Shown: positions 15,856 through 25,582 of the stretch, in pieces
How positions within the stretch are numbered: position 1 is the stretch's first letter
Layout of the letters: every line of letters begins with the position of its first letter
DNA from: Nannocystis exedens
Lineage (GTDB): Bacteria > Myxococcota_A > Polyangia > Nannocystales > Nannocystaceae
Assembly: GCF_002343915.1 (NCBI RefSeq)
Contig: NZ_NETK01000001.1
Coordinates: forward strand, 9,758,001-9,822,000
Direction of reading: 5' to 3'
Length of the DNA stretch: 64,000 nt
The notes under the pieces: model-generated
The model's database searches: none
The model's input: the letters and a program-made list of their open reading frames with translations, nothing else
Told to the model about the DNA's origin: nothing
Made by a program: the position numbers and the translations under genes

Positions 15856-17353
15856 CGTCACCCTCCTCATCCTTCGGCCGCAGCCGGTCGTACAGGTCGA
15901 GCGCGTGCGGCCTCACGACGACGTCGCGCAGCCGCGGGTTCGTGGGTACCTCGGCGGACAGCGGCGCGGGCCGCCCCTCGTCGGCGCGTCGCCGCTCGAG
16001 CAGCTGGCGCACGCTCGGCGGATGGACGAGTTCGCGGGCGTTGGCCTCGGCGAGCGCGGCGTCGAGCTCCGCGGCGCCGTACTGGTCGAGCAGGCGCCCG
16101 AGCTGCCAGGTCACGTTGCCGAGGTTCTGCCCGCGCTCGGCGCAGCGATGCAGGAAGCCGCGGCTGTGCGGCGCGGCGTGCTGCAGGCGGTCCATGCCGC
16201 GGTGATGATGCGCGGCGCGCTTGTCGGCGACGAGCGTCTCGATGTGCACAGGATCCTCGACGCGTTCGTCGCGGCCCCACGCACGCGGGTGCGTGGCGAG
16301 GACGGCGGTCCCGTCGACGATCCGCACGGTGTCCGGATCGGCGACCACCGCGAGCTGCCGGCGCACGTGGGTGTGCGGCACCGAGTAGTCGTTGAGGTCG
16401 AAGCGCACGTACGGCGTCTTGCCGACGTGCACCGGCACGACCTCGTCGCACGCGAAGCGCGTCTCGGGCAGCGGCAGAAGCCGCGCCCGCTCCTCGGCGA
16501 AGACTTCGCCGACCGTCCGGGCGCGATCCTCCGGGCACGGGCGTGCGGCGGCGATCCGCGCGCACCAGTCGGCGGCCTGGGCGTTGAGGTCGTCGAGATC
16601 CTCGTAGGTGCGCGCGGCGAAGAAGTTGTCGCGGATGTAGCGGATCCGCCGCTCCACACGCCCCTTCTCGTTGCCCCGCGCCGGCGCGCAGGGCTTCGGC
16701 GCGAAGCGGTAGTGACCGGCTAGGCGCAGCAGCGTCTCGTTGAAGCGGATCGCGTCGCCGACCCGCTCCAGCACCGCGCTCTTGAGGTTGTCGTACAGGA
16801 GCTCGCGCGGCACGCCGCCGAATGTCTCGAAGGCCAGCTGATGCCCGCGCAGAAAGCTCGGCATGCGCGCGTCGAAGAAGAAGTGCAAGTACACCATCCG
16901 CGACCAGCTCAGGACCATGACGAAGGCCATCAGCGGGCGCTCGGCCCGACCGATGCGCAGCTTGCCGAAGTGCGCCCAGTCGACCTGCCCCTGTTCTCCG
17001 GGCAAGGTCGCAAGACGCAGGTACGCCTCGGCCTTCGGCCGCGGCCGGATCGACGCGACAATCTCGCGGAAGCGCGAGCACTTCCCCGTGTACCCGCGCG
17101 CCTGCACCATCTGCAGCAGCCGGCTCGCCCGCAGCCGCGGGTACTTCTCCAGCATCTCGCGGATAAAGGGCAGGTACGGGTCGACCTTCGACGGTCGCGG
17201 CATCGTCACCGCCGGCACCACGCCGGCCTGGCCGAGCACGCGCGTCACGACGCTCGTGTGCACGCCGAGCTGCTCGGCGATCGTCCCGATCGGCCAGCCC
17301 TCCGCGTGATGCAGGCGGACAATCTCCGCCTCGGTTTCGGGCCGCGTCTTCAC
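15839..17353 (-). CDS. istA: IstA-type DDE transposase
   Basis: 504 residues. N-terminal helix-turn-helix (EGWPIGTIAEQLGVHTSVVT). Catalytic core: first Asp in EQGQVDWAHFGKLRIG, second in LLYDNLKSAVLE, Glu in GNEKGRVERRIRYIRDNFFA. C-terminal YVRFDLNDYSVPHTHVRRQL is the usual barrel segment. It belongs to a different IS21 subgroup from the istA of transposon (c), with little identity outside the motifs. All catalytic residues are present. Confidence 0.92.
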   Translation of the reverse strand: MKTRPETEAEIVRLHHAEGWPIGTIAEQLGVHTSVVTRVLGQAGVVPAVTMPRPSKVDPYLPFIREMLEKYPRLRASRLLQMVQARGYTGKCSRFREIVASIRPRPKAEAYLRLATLPGEQGQVDWAHFGKLRIGRAERPLMAFVMVLSWSRMVYLHFFFDARMPSFLRGHQLAFETFGGVPRELLYDNLKSAVLERVGDAIRFNETLLRLAGHYRFAPKPCAPARGNEKGRVERRIRYIRDNFFAARTYEDLDDLNAQAADWCARIAAARPCPEDRARTVGEVFAEERARLLPLPETRFACDEVVPVHVGKTPYVRFDLNDYSVPHTHVRRQLAVVADPDTVRIVDGTAVLATHPRAWGRDERVEDPVHIETLVADKRAAHHHRGMDRLQHAAPHSRGFLHRCAERGQNLGNVTWQLGRLLDQYGAAELDAALAEANARELVHPPSVRQLLERRRADEGRPAPLSAEVPTNPRLRDVVVRPHALDLYDRLRPKDEEGDDGSRT

Positions 17354-17709
17354 ACGTCACCTCCGAGAAGGCGCAGCTGCCGAAAGTCACCGACGCCGCG
17401 GATCCGTCTCCGCGCGCCGCCGTGCACCCGCGTAGAAAAATCCACGAGCGGGCTGCGGTGCCCGCGAAGATCGGCGTTGGGAAACGCCCAGTCGATGTAA
17501 TCCGGACCCCTCGCGTCCACATACTGCACAGCGTCGAGCCGCTGGCCCTGCCACATCGCCAGCCCCTCCAGCACCGTCATCAGCGCCCGCGGGTGCTCGC
17601 TGTGCAGCGGCAGCCGGGCCTTCAGCCGATCCCCTTCGCCGTCGATCACCAGGATTTGCAGGTCCGGCTCGCAGATCCGCAGCAGCGCTCTCCATCTTGA
17701 TTGACTCAC
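17350..17709 (-). CDS. Accessory ORF of IS21 element (d), 119 aa
   Basis: From a GTG at 17709 to a stop overlapping the istA start by 4 bases (17350-17353), so coupled to istA. Residues about 10-90 look folded (LVIDGEGDRLKARLPLHSEH, PRALMTVLEGLAMWQGQRLD, DYIDWAFPNADLRGHRSP). No family is recognised. It is probably part of the element's transposition module. Confidence 0.55.
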   Translation of the reverse strand: MSQSRWRALLRICEPDLQILVIDGEGDRLKARLPLHSEHPRALMTVLEGLAMWQGQRLDAVQYVDARGPDYIDWAFPNADLRGHRSPLVDFSTRVHGGARRRIRGVGDFRQLRLLGGDV

Positions 17710-18040
17710 GATCGTCCTCGTCTCCGCAGATGGCGACCAGCACCACGCCGGCCTCGGCCACCTGCTCGTCGAGCATCGGCGCCGGCTCCGATGTGGCTAG
17801 ACCGTGATCCATCACGATCTTCATCCGCCGCTCGGCGCGCCGCCTCGCCTCGGCCCTCGCGTGCATCCGCCGGCCGTGCATGCTCCGCGCGTAACGCCGC
17901 CTCGCCGCCCGCACCGACGCAAGCCGCTGCTGGGCCGCGCAGTCCTTCCCGCAGTACCGCTGCCCGCGGTCGCAGGCCCGGCACACCGAAACCTGCCGCC
18001 GGCACCTCCCGCAGTTGAACAGTCGCTGGCTCTCGTCCTC
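17703..18040 (-). CDS. Zinc-finger accessory protein of IS21 element (d)
   Basis: A frame with paired Cys motifs (FNCGRCRRQVSVCRACDRG, then RYCGKDCAAQQRLASVRAAR) and an Arg-rich helix (HGRRMHARAEARRRAERRMK), homologous to the one in element (a). The start codon is unclear, and the frame shows no stop until 17387, overlapping the 119-residue ORF. The 3' coordinate is therefore approximate and a small frameshift near 17705 is possible. Confidence 0.45.
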
Positions 18041-18154
18041 GATCGACCACGTGCCCGGCCACGCACTCCGCTGGACTTCCCCGAGCCCTCGCCGTACCCT
18101 CCTGCCGTCGCTTCTTTGTTGGCTGTCCTTTGGGGTACGGCCGGCTACGACACC

Positions 18155-18185
18155 GAGCGCTGAGAGTCGCTACCTCTCAGCGCTC
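18155..18185 (+). promoter_or_regulatory. Conserved hairpin upstream of the IS21 (d) operon
   Basis: A perfect 12-bp stem (GAGCGCTGAGAG / CTCTCAGCGCTC) with a 7-base loop, followed by ACCTTTT on the plus strand. It is the counterpart of 6002-6034 in element (a) and is preceded in both by CGACACC. The stem differs from that in (a) by paired changes. It lies just upstream of the minus-strand transposition operon. Confidence 0.55.
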
Positions 18186-18318
18186 ACCTTTTGGCGGCCG
18201 CGCTCCCTCTACCCGACCCGCCAGCGTTCGCCGAAAACTTGACGCGCTGCTTGATCCTCATCCGCTGACCGTTGACGCCTCATCGGCGCTGCGCCTCGGA
18301 TTTCGGCCGGCGTCGACA

Positions 18319-21300
18319 GTCCGCCTCGAGATCGAGGCGGCGAGGGCAGCATCACCGAGAACTCATCGCTGAGACACTCCGCTTCAACGGGTCCGCCTCG
18401 AGATCGAGGCGGCGAGTTGCGAGTACGAGAGGCGGATCCGTCGCATCCCGTGCTTCAACGGGTCCGCCTCGAGATCGAGGCGGCGAGTCACGACGACCGC
18501 TCGACCGGGGACGCCAGATTACCCGTTGCTTCAACGGGTCCGCCTCGAGATCGAGGCGGCGAGGGCGAGCGGTGCTGCCGGAACAGGTGATCCGCCTGGC
18601 CGAGGCTTCAACGGGTCCGCCTCGAGATCGAGGCGGCGAGGCCGGTGCGCGGGACAGCCAGCCATAGGGTGCCGCCAGCTTCAACGGGTCCGCCTCGAGA
18701 TCGAGGCGGCGAGTTGGACCACCGACCGGTTTACCGCGGCGGAGTGGCTTCAACGGGTCCGCCTCGAGATCGAGGCGGCGAGTCGCAACGTGGTTGAAAC
18801 GTCGCGGCATCGAGGCGGCGGAGCTTCAACGGGTCCGCCTCGAGATCGAGGCGGCGAGATGCCGCCCGCTGTGGCGTGGGCGGCCGCGGCGGGGCTTCAA
18901 CGGGTCCGCCTCGAGATCGAGGCGGCGAGGGGCAGCGTCTTGAGGATCTCGATCGCCTCGGGGCTGCTTCAACGGGTCCGCCTCGAGATCGAGGCGGCGA
19001 GCACCCGACACAACCGGCCCGTGCTCGCCTCCGACCTGCTTCAACGGGTCCGCCTCGAGATCGAGGCGGCGAGGGTGTGGGCCCGGCCCCGGAGGGGCTC
19101 CCGGGCGACAGCTTCAACGGGTCCGCCTCGAGATCGAGGCGGCGAGGTGGCGGGCCTACGCCAGCCGCGTCCGGAGCCTGCAGCTTCAACGGGTCCGCCT
19201 CGAGATCGAGGCGGCGAGCTGCGATTGGAAGAGCTGGTGTGCGACCTGAGGACGGCTTCAACGGGTCCGCCTCGAGATCGAGGCGGCGAGCGGTGGCGAC
19301 CCCCACGCCGTGGACCCCATGACCTGGAGCTTCAACGGGTCCGCCTCGAGATCGAGGCGGCGAGCCAGCGCGGCCGCAATGGCCTCGTCGGTCTTCTCAG
19401 CGCTTCAACGGGTCCGCCTCGAGATCGAGGCGGCGAGGTGTGGATATTGGGGGATGTCGCGGAAGTATATGAGCTTCAACGGGTCCGCCTCGAGATCGAG
19501 GCGGCGAGGGGCCTCGTCCAGGTGGACGTGCTTCTCCAGGCTGCTTCAACGGGTCCGCCTCGAGATCGAGGCGGCGAGTGCGAGCGACCACGGCGGTCGG
19601 CGAGACGAGGTCAGGCTTCAACGGGTCCGCCTCGAGATCGAGGCGGCGAGGCGGGATGGTGAACCACCAGGGTTCTTTCTCGATAGCTTCAACGGGTCCG
19701 CCTCGAGATCGAGGCGGCGAGACGATGGAAGTTCTCTCCCTCCGCCGTGATCAGATGCTTCAACGGGTCCGCCTCGAGATCGAGGCGGCGAGGCGCTGCC
19801 GAGCGCTGCTTCTGCCCGCCACAGCTCAGCTTCAACGGGTCCGCCTCGAGATCGAGGCGGCGAGCCGGCGGACCTCGCTGGCCGTCGACATCGTCGGCGA
19901 GGCTTCAACGGGTCCGCCTCGAGATCGAGGCGGCGAGACCGACGAACCCGACTGCACCCGCGCCGCTCGTGCTTGCTTCAACGGGTCCGCCTCGAGATCG
20001 AGGCGGCGAGAGCTGCGAGCTTTTCGCCCTGACACGCGTGGCTTCTACGCTTCAACGGGTCCGCCTCGAGATCGAGGCGGCGAGCGCCGCCCCAAGACAG
20101 CCAAAACCGCAGCGTTGGGCTTCAACGGGTCCGCCTCGAGATCGAGGCGGCGAGTTCCGCGGGGCCCGCAACGAGGCGATCGCCCTCTGGCTTCAACGGG
20201 TCCGCCTCGAGATCGAGGCGGCGAGGGTCCATCACCATTGCGCGCGCCTCGGCGAGTGAGCTTCAACGGGTCCGCCTCGAGATCGAGGCGGCGAGGACTG
20301 ACTGAGGGCGGGCTCGCCCGACACCGGCGGCTTCAACGGGTCCGCCTCGAGATCGAGGCGGCGAGCGCTGGAGATGCACGTACGTATCCTCGAGGGACCA
20401 GGCTTCAACGGGTCCGCCTCGAGATCGAGGCGGCGAGGGCGTCGCCCCAAGCCGGATGGCGTTGGCGTCAAGCCTGCTTCAACGGGTCCGCCTCGAGATC
20501 GAGGCGGCGAGGTGAGATGGTGGATCCTGGGCGACTGCCCCGAGGTGATGCTTCAACGGGTCCGCCTCGAGATCGAGGCGGCGAGGTCGAGGAAGCGGCG
20601 GGCGTCGGACTCCTCGGCGGACGTGAGGCTTCAACGGGTCCGCCTCGAGATCGAGGCGGCGAGCGTCGCAGCGACGCAGGAGCTCGAGCGTGCCGGCGAG
20701 GCTTCAACGGGTCCGCCTCGAGATCGAGGCGGCGAGGACCGGCTGGCCGCCGAGGTCGAGGGCTACGTCCGGCTTCAACGGGTCCGCCTCGAGATCGAGG
20801 CGGCGAGCGCGCTCTCGCACATGCTGGCTGCCGGGAGCGACTTGCTTCAACGGGTCCGCCTCGAGATCGAGGCGGCGAGAACACGCTGGAGACCAAGGCT
20901 CGCGGCTTGACCGACGCGCTTCAACGGGTCCGCCTCGAGATCGAGGCGGCGAGCCGGCGTTGATCATGTTCATCACGCCCGTCAGGCTGCTTCAACGGGT
21001 CCGCCTCGAGATCGAGGCGGCGAGCGCCGAGAAGGCGGTCAAGACCTACGCGGCGTCGCAGCTTCAACGGGTCCGCCTCGAGATCGAGGCGGCGAGTGTC
21101 GGACCTCACCGACCCCGACGCCGCGTTGTCGCTTCAACGGGTCCGCCTCGAGATCGAGGCGGCGAGGAGGGCATCCCGCCCGGCCAGACGATCGGGCATC
21201 CGGCGCTTCAACGGGTCCGCCTCGAGATCGAGGCGGCGAGGCAGGGAGAGCGAGCGCGGCGAGAGCCGCGAGGAGAGCTTCAACGGGTCCGCCTCGAGAT

Positions 21301-24300
21301 CGAGGCGGCGAGACGCGCCCGCGCACGCGGTGCTCGGCGAGGGCACCGTCCGGCTTCAACGGGTCCGCCTCGAGATCGAGGCGGCGAGCCCCGACCATCG
21401 ACATCACGCGCATGCGCAACACCTCGCTTCAACGGGTCCGCCTCGAGATCGAGGCGGCGAGAGCGCTTCCGTGAGTCGGGCAAGGCCCCGCGCGAACCGC
21501 TTCAACGGGTCCGCCTCGAGATCGAGGCGGCGAGACACCACGTTCACCGGAACGGTCTCCGTGGAGAACCCGCTTCAACGGGTCCGCCTCGAGATCGAGG
21601 CGGCGAGCCGAGGACGCGAGGGACGCCCGCGAGGCTGCGCGGGCTTCAACGGGTCCGCCTCGAGATCGAGGCGGCGAGGCGGCGCCGATGCTGCCGATCG
21701 ACTCGGACCCGAAGCTTCAACGAGTCCGCCTCGAGATCGAGGCGGCGAGCGAACGCCGGGTCTTCATGGAACTGCGCAGCCGTGGCTTCAACGGGTCCGC
21801 CTCGAGATCGAGGCGGCGAGCTTGATGCCGAGTTCGTTGCCCAGCTGGTTGATGCTGCCGCTTCAACGGGTCCGCCTCGAGATCGAGGCGGCGAGATGCT
21901 ATCGTATCCGGTATGCAGTCATACGCGCAGCGCTTCAACGGGTCCGCCTCGAGATCGAGGCGGCGAGCGGTGGAGCTCGTCTCGAAGAACAAGGTCGACG
22001 ACGAGCTTCAACGGGTCCGCCTCGAGATCGAGGCGGCGAGGCTCCTCGAGCTGAGGTGACTCATGTGCGGCCGCTCTGCTTCAACGGGTCCGCCTCGAGA
22101 TCGAGGCGGCGAGCTGCAGCCGCTCGGGAAGAAGCAGCCGGGCGGCGACGCTTCAACGGGTCCGCCTCGAGATCGAGGCGGCGAGCCATCTTCCGGGTCG
22201 CCCACGGCATCATGATGGTGCTTCAACGGGTCCGCCTCGAGATCGAGGCGGCGAGCGGACGACTCGGTGCCGCTGATCGCCCATGACAAGCTTCAACGGG
22301 TCCGCCTCGAGATCGAGGCGGCGAGGGGGAATAGGGGCGCGAGGCGCTCGACGTACTGGCGGCTTCAACGGGTCCGCCTCGAGATCGAGGCGGCGAGCGC
22401 GACTTGCGGCCTCGGGTGGCGAACCGCGCCCTGCTTCAACGGGTCCGCCTCGAGATCGAGGCGGCGAGTGGGGGCGATCGAGCACACCGTCGTCCGGGGG
22501 GAGTTGCTTCAACGGGTCCGCCTCGAGATCGAGGCGGCGAGTCGCCCGCCGTGGCATCACCTGGCCGTGCGCGAAGCTGCTTCAACGGGTCCGCCTCGAG
22601 ATCGAGGCGGCGAGGAACACCTCGAAGCGCGAGCGCTTGGGGTCATGGTCTGCTTCAACGGGTCCGCCTCGAGATCGAGGCGGCGAGGTGGCCAACGGGT
22701 CGCCTACTTTAGCTCGGGAAAGCTTCAACGGGTCCGCCTCGAGATCGAGGCGGCGAGGTGGCCAACGGGTCGCCTACTTTAGCTCGGGAAAGCTTCAACG
22801 GGTCCGCCTCGAGATCGAGGCGGCGAGGTCGCTGTCCTCAACAGGGATCCCGAGCTCCAGATTGCTTCAACGGGTCCGCCTCGAGATCGAGGCGGCGAGG
22901 TGCTGCGGCGGCTCTGAAGCGACGCCTCTACGTCGGGCTTCAACGGGTCCGCCTCGAGATCGAGGCGGCGAGGACTACCTGCTCCCGGGCGTGGAGCCGC
23001 TCCTCTGCGCTTCAACGGGTCCGCCTCGAGATCGAGGCGGCGAGGGGCAGAGCCGAGCCCGTGGGGGCAACGTCGGCCAGTTGGCTTCAACGGGTCCGCC
23101 TCGAGATCGAGGCGGCGAGCAGCCCGGCGACGCGTTGGGCCCAGCCCAGGCACCAGGCTTCAACGGGTCCGCCTCGAGATCGAGGCGGCGAGACGCACTG
23201 GCCATCATGCACCGTCCTGGCCGCAAACGCTGGCTTCAACGGGTCCGCCTCGAGATCGAGGCGGCGAGTCGGGGTGGAGCAGGCCGACCGCGACGGCGTG
23301 GCGCCAGCTTCAACGGGTCCGCCTCGAGATCGAGGCGGCGAGTGCGCAACCACGCCACCGCGGTGCCTGACCCCAACAAGATGCTTCAACGGGTCCGCCT
23401 CGAGATCGAGGCGGCGAGCATGGAGTTCTTCCGGTCGCAGGGCACCGGCGTGCCGCTTCAACGGGTCCGCCTCGAGATCGAGGCGGCGAGGGTGGAAGCG
23501 GTTGCCGGACCGCTCGAGGATCCGCCGCTTCAACGGGTCCGCCTCGAGATCGAGGCGGCGAGGCCTGCTCTCCGGGACAGGTTGTATGGGCCCGGTAGCT
23601 TCAACGGGTCCGCCTCGAGATCGAGGCGGCGAGATGACGATGGTGATGGTTGATGTGAAGGTGAGCGTGCTTCAACGGGTCCGCCTCGAGATCGAGGCGG
23701 CGAGGGCGCGTTGACGTTCGACAGGTCGGCGTCGCCGGAGCTTCAACGGGTCCGCCTCGAGATCGAGGCGGCGAGGGAGTTAAACCTCGCCGCGTCCGAC
23801 GAGGCGATCTCGCTTCAACGGGTCCGCCTCGAGATCGAGGCGGCGAGTCCTCGCCATCGTCCCCGCCGCTGCCGACCGGGACGCTTCAACGGGTCCGCCT
23901 CGAGATCGAGGCGGCGAGTGCTGAAGGACTTGAGGGAGGTTCGCCATGGTTGAGAGCTTCAACGGGTCCGCCTCGAGATCGAGGCGGCGAGTCCTGGGAT
24001 GCCTGGGCCGTGGTGGTCCGGCGAGCGGCAGCTTCAACGGGTCCGCCTCGAGATCGAGGCGGCGAGGAGACTGAGGACGCGGACTCGGCGTCCGGGCGCT
24101 CGGAGCTTCAACGGGTCCGCCTCGAGATCGAGGCGGCGAGGGTCGGAGAGGTGTCGGGCGAACATGGGCGGGAGTGCTTCAACGGGTCCGCCTCGAGATC
24201 GAGGCGGCGAGACCAGCGTCCAGATCCTCGCGGCCCAGTCCGGTCCGCTTCAACGGGTCCGCCTCGAGATCGAGGCGGCGAGCCTTGGACGGCGCGCCTG

Positions 24301-24433
24301 CGATACGGCTCGGGCCCGTGGCTTCAACGGGTCCGCCTCGAGATCGAGGCGGCGAGTCTGGAGCCGGGCCGCCAGTTGGGCGCTGTCCATGATCTCGCTT
24401 CAACGGGTCCGCCTCGAGATCGAGGCGGCGAGG
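18319..24433 (-). CRISPR. CRISPR block 4 (leader-proximal), about 85 repeats
   Basis: The largest block. The first repeat is partial (GTCCGCCTCGAG...), then about 84 nearly invariant 36-base repeats with spacers mostly 33-41 bases. The last repeat (24398-24433) abuts the leader. One repeat-spacer unit is exactly duplicated: the spacer beginning GTGGCCAACGGGTCGCC occurs at 22687-22720 and 22757-22790. One repeat near 21720 carries AACGAGTCC. In the transcribed direction the repeat forms a strong hairpin and ends GTTGAAGC, fitting processing by a Cas6-type nuclease (here the Cas6 part of Csb2). The array follows cas2 and a 188-residue gene in the same direction. Confidence 0.98.
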
Positions 24434-24680
24434 GCCTGGGGGCCAGGGTTGCGAGATCGCCTGGCTTATCGGTCGAGGATGCACGCGGCGGCATGAGCGA
24501 CGGCTCAGTGCCCAGGTTCCTGTTCTGCATCAGGGTTGTCAAGGAACGTTGAGGACCGGGGAGACGGCGTTCTGCGAGGGATTGCACGGAAGGTCCGGGG
24601 ACGGCGCGGTCGGAGGTCGCGTGCATTCTCGGAGCGAGGCCGTCTGCTGGAACGGATCTTGCCGCCGTCCGGCAGACGAT
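24434..24680 (-). promoter_or_regulatory. CRISPR leader region
   Basis: About 250 bases between the first transcribed repeat and the end of the 188-residue gene, without a convincing ORF. Leader status is inferred. It is on the side of the perfect repeats; the opposite end carries the degenerate repeats; the adaptation genes lie directly upstream; and the duplicated part-spacer in block 1 fits integration from this side. It is not AT-rich, and I cannot point to a promoter. Confidence 0.7.
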
Positions 24681-25247
24681 TCAGGGTTCGTCCGAGCCCC
24701 CAGAGTGGGGGCGGAAGGCGTGGACCTGGCCGTCGATGTCGATGGTCCACACGTCCCCGTGCAGGTGGGCGTCGATGGCGGCGCCGGTGAGGTCTCGACG
24801 GTAGGTCGAGAAGCGGCCGGAGCGGTCATCCGGGGCGGGCGTCGCGCTCCCGCCCGGTTCTGGGCGGGCCGGGGCGGGGGCGGCAGTATGCTGACCGAGC
24901 TCGACGGCGAGGAGCTGGTGCGAGCGAAACGCGCCCATGTACGAGCCCAGCCGCAGGAACGGGCGGGCCGGCTCGGGTACGTTCTCGGAAGGCGTCCGAC
25001 GAATCGTCCCGCGGCGGGTGATCCTGGCGTTGTTGAGCGCTCGGCCGTGGTAGCGCGAGGAGACGACGAGATACTCGACCGACTCCTGTAGCTGCTGGAC
25101 GTCAAGGTGGGGACCGCCGAGGAGGAGGTCGTCGAGGACGCCGCGCAGGAGGTCGCAGAGATTGCGCAGGAGATCGCAGGCGAGGACGCGTGCGTCGCGG
25201 TCGATGGTCTGCATGAGCGCGGTGTCCGGGGTTCGTTTCGTGGGCAT
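24681..25247 (-). CDS. Unknown CRISPR-associated protein, 188 aa
   Basis: Last gene of the cas operon, 33 bases after cas2 and just before the leader. The N-terminal half is helical (ARVLACDLLRNLCDLLRGVL, ESVEYLVVSSRYHGRALN), and a Pro-rich linker leads to a C-terminal segment ending VWTIDIDGQVHAFRPH. There are no membrane segments, no Cys pairs and no nuclease motif that I can recognise. Its position suggests a role in adaptation or as an accessory of the effector, but no function can be assigned. Confidence 0.55.
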   Translation of the reverse strand: MPTKRTPDTALMQTIDRDARVLACDLLRNLCDLLRGVLDDLLLGGPHLDVQQLQESVEYLVVSSRYHGRALNNARITRRGTIRRTPSENVPEPARPFLRLGSYMGAFRSHQLLAVELGQHTAAPAPARPEPGGSATPAPDDRSGRFSTYRRDLTGAAIDAHLHGDVWTIDIDGQVHAFRPHSGGSDEP

Positions 25248-25280
25248 GAAGATACTCCAAATCCTTCGAGTCGGGCTGCA

Positions 25281-25577
25281 TCAGTAGACGAGCGCGCGGA
25301 CGAAGCCGGGCGTGAGCCTGCGGCCGAGCACGCTGCAGCGCGGCGGTGCATCGCCGTCCTCGGCGACCTGGCCGAGCTTGATGAAGAGCACCTGATCCTC
25401 GCGCTGGTTGAGGATCTCGAGCAGGCGACACTCGAGGACGGCGCGGTCGCGGTCGGTGAGCTGGCAGGCGAAGACGCTGAGCTGAATGCCATCGCCGAAG
25501 TCCCGCAGGGTGCGATGCACTCGGCGGAGACGCGACGGATCGGCGATGTCGTAGCTGACGATGTAATGAGAGCGCAT
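25281..25577 (-). CDS. cas2: Cas2, CRISPR adaptation protein
   Basis: 98 residues with the Cas2 ferredoxin-like fold: HYIVSYDIADPSRLRRVHRT (the conserved first-strand Asp in YDI), then FGDGIQLSVFACQLTDRD and LFIKLG. Cas2 is the structural core of the Cas1-Cas2 integrase that inserts spacers. It starts 5 bases after the stop of the Cas4-Cas1 fusion, so the two are co-translated. Length is normal. Confidence 0.93.
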   Translation of the reverse strand: MRSHYIVSYDIADPSRLRRVHRTLRDFGDGIQLSVFACQLTDRDRAVLECRLLEILNQREDQVLFIKLGQVAEDGDAPPRCSVLGRRLTPGFVRALVY

Positions 25578-25582
25578 TGGGA

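Larger units (their letters stand above)
14966..18318 (-). mobile_element. IS21-family element (d), near complete
   Basis: The left end reads TGTTGTCGCCGGCCACGATC and the right end read inwards TGTCGACGCCGGCCGAAATC, imperfect inverted repeats that begin TG, as is usual in this family. On the minus strand it carries a zinc-finger gene, a 119-residue ORF, istA and istB. It sits inside a CRISPR repeat, with GCTTCA on the left and GTCCGCCTCGAG on the right. A clean target duplication is only visible on the left (ACCGG for ACGGG); about four bases are missing on the right. Confidence 0.85.

Noticed and set aside
14955..18325. A full target duplication for IS21 element (d)
   Set aside because: The left side has ACCGG, but the right side begins GTCCGCC without ACGG. 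The right junction has lost bases, so a clean duplication cannot be claimed.
18783..18821. Spacer ending in ATCGAGGCGGCGGAG, resembling the repeat
   Set aside because: Only about 12 bases match and the following repeat is normal. It could be slippage, but nothing else supports it.
6132..24552. Many long open frames across the CRISPR blocks on both strands, with repeated peptides such as LQRVRLEIEAA, FNGSASRSRRR and ASTGPPRDRGGE
   Set aside because: The 36-base repeat is a multiple of three and lacks stops, so frames stay open by construction. They are the repeat translated in three phases, not a repeat protein.
24434..24680. tracrRNA or anti-repeat in the leader region
   Set aside because: No partial repeat is found outside the array apart from IS junctions, and no Cas9 or Cas12 is present to need one.
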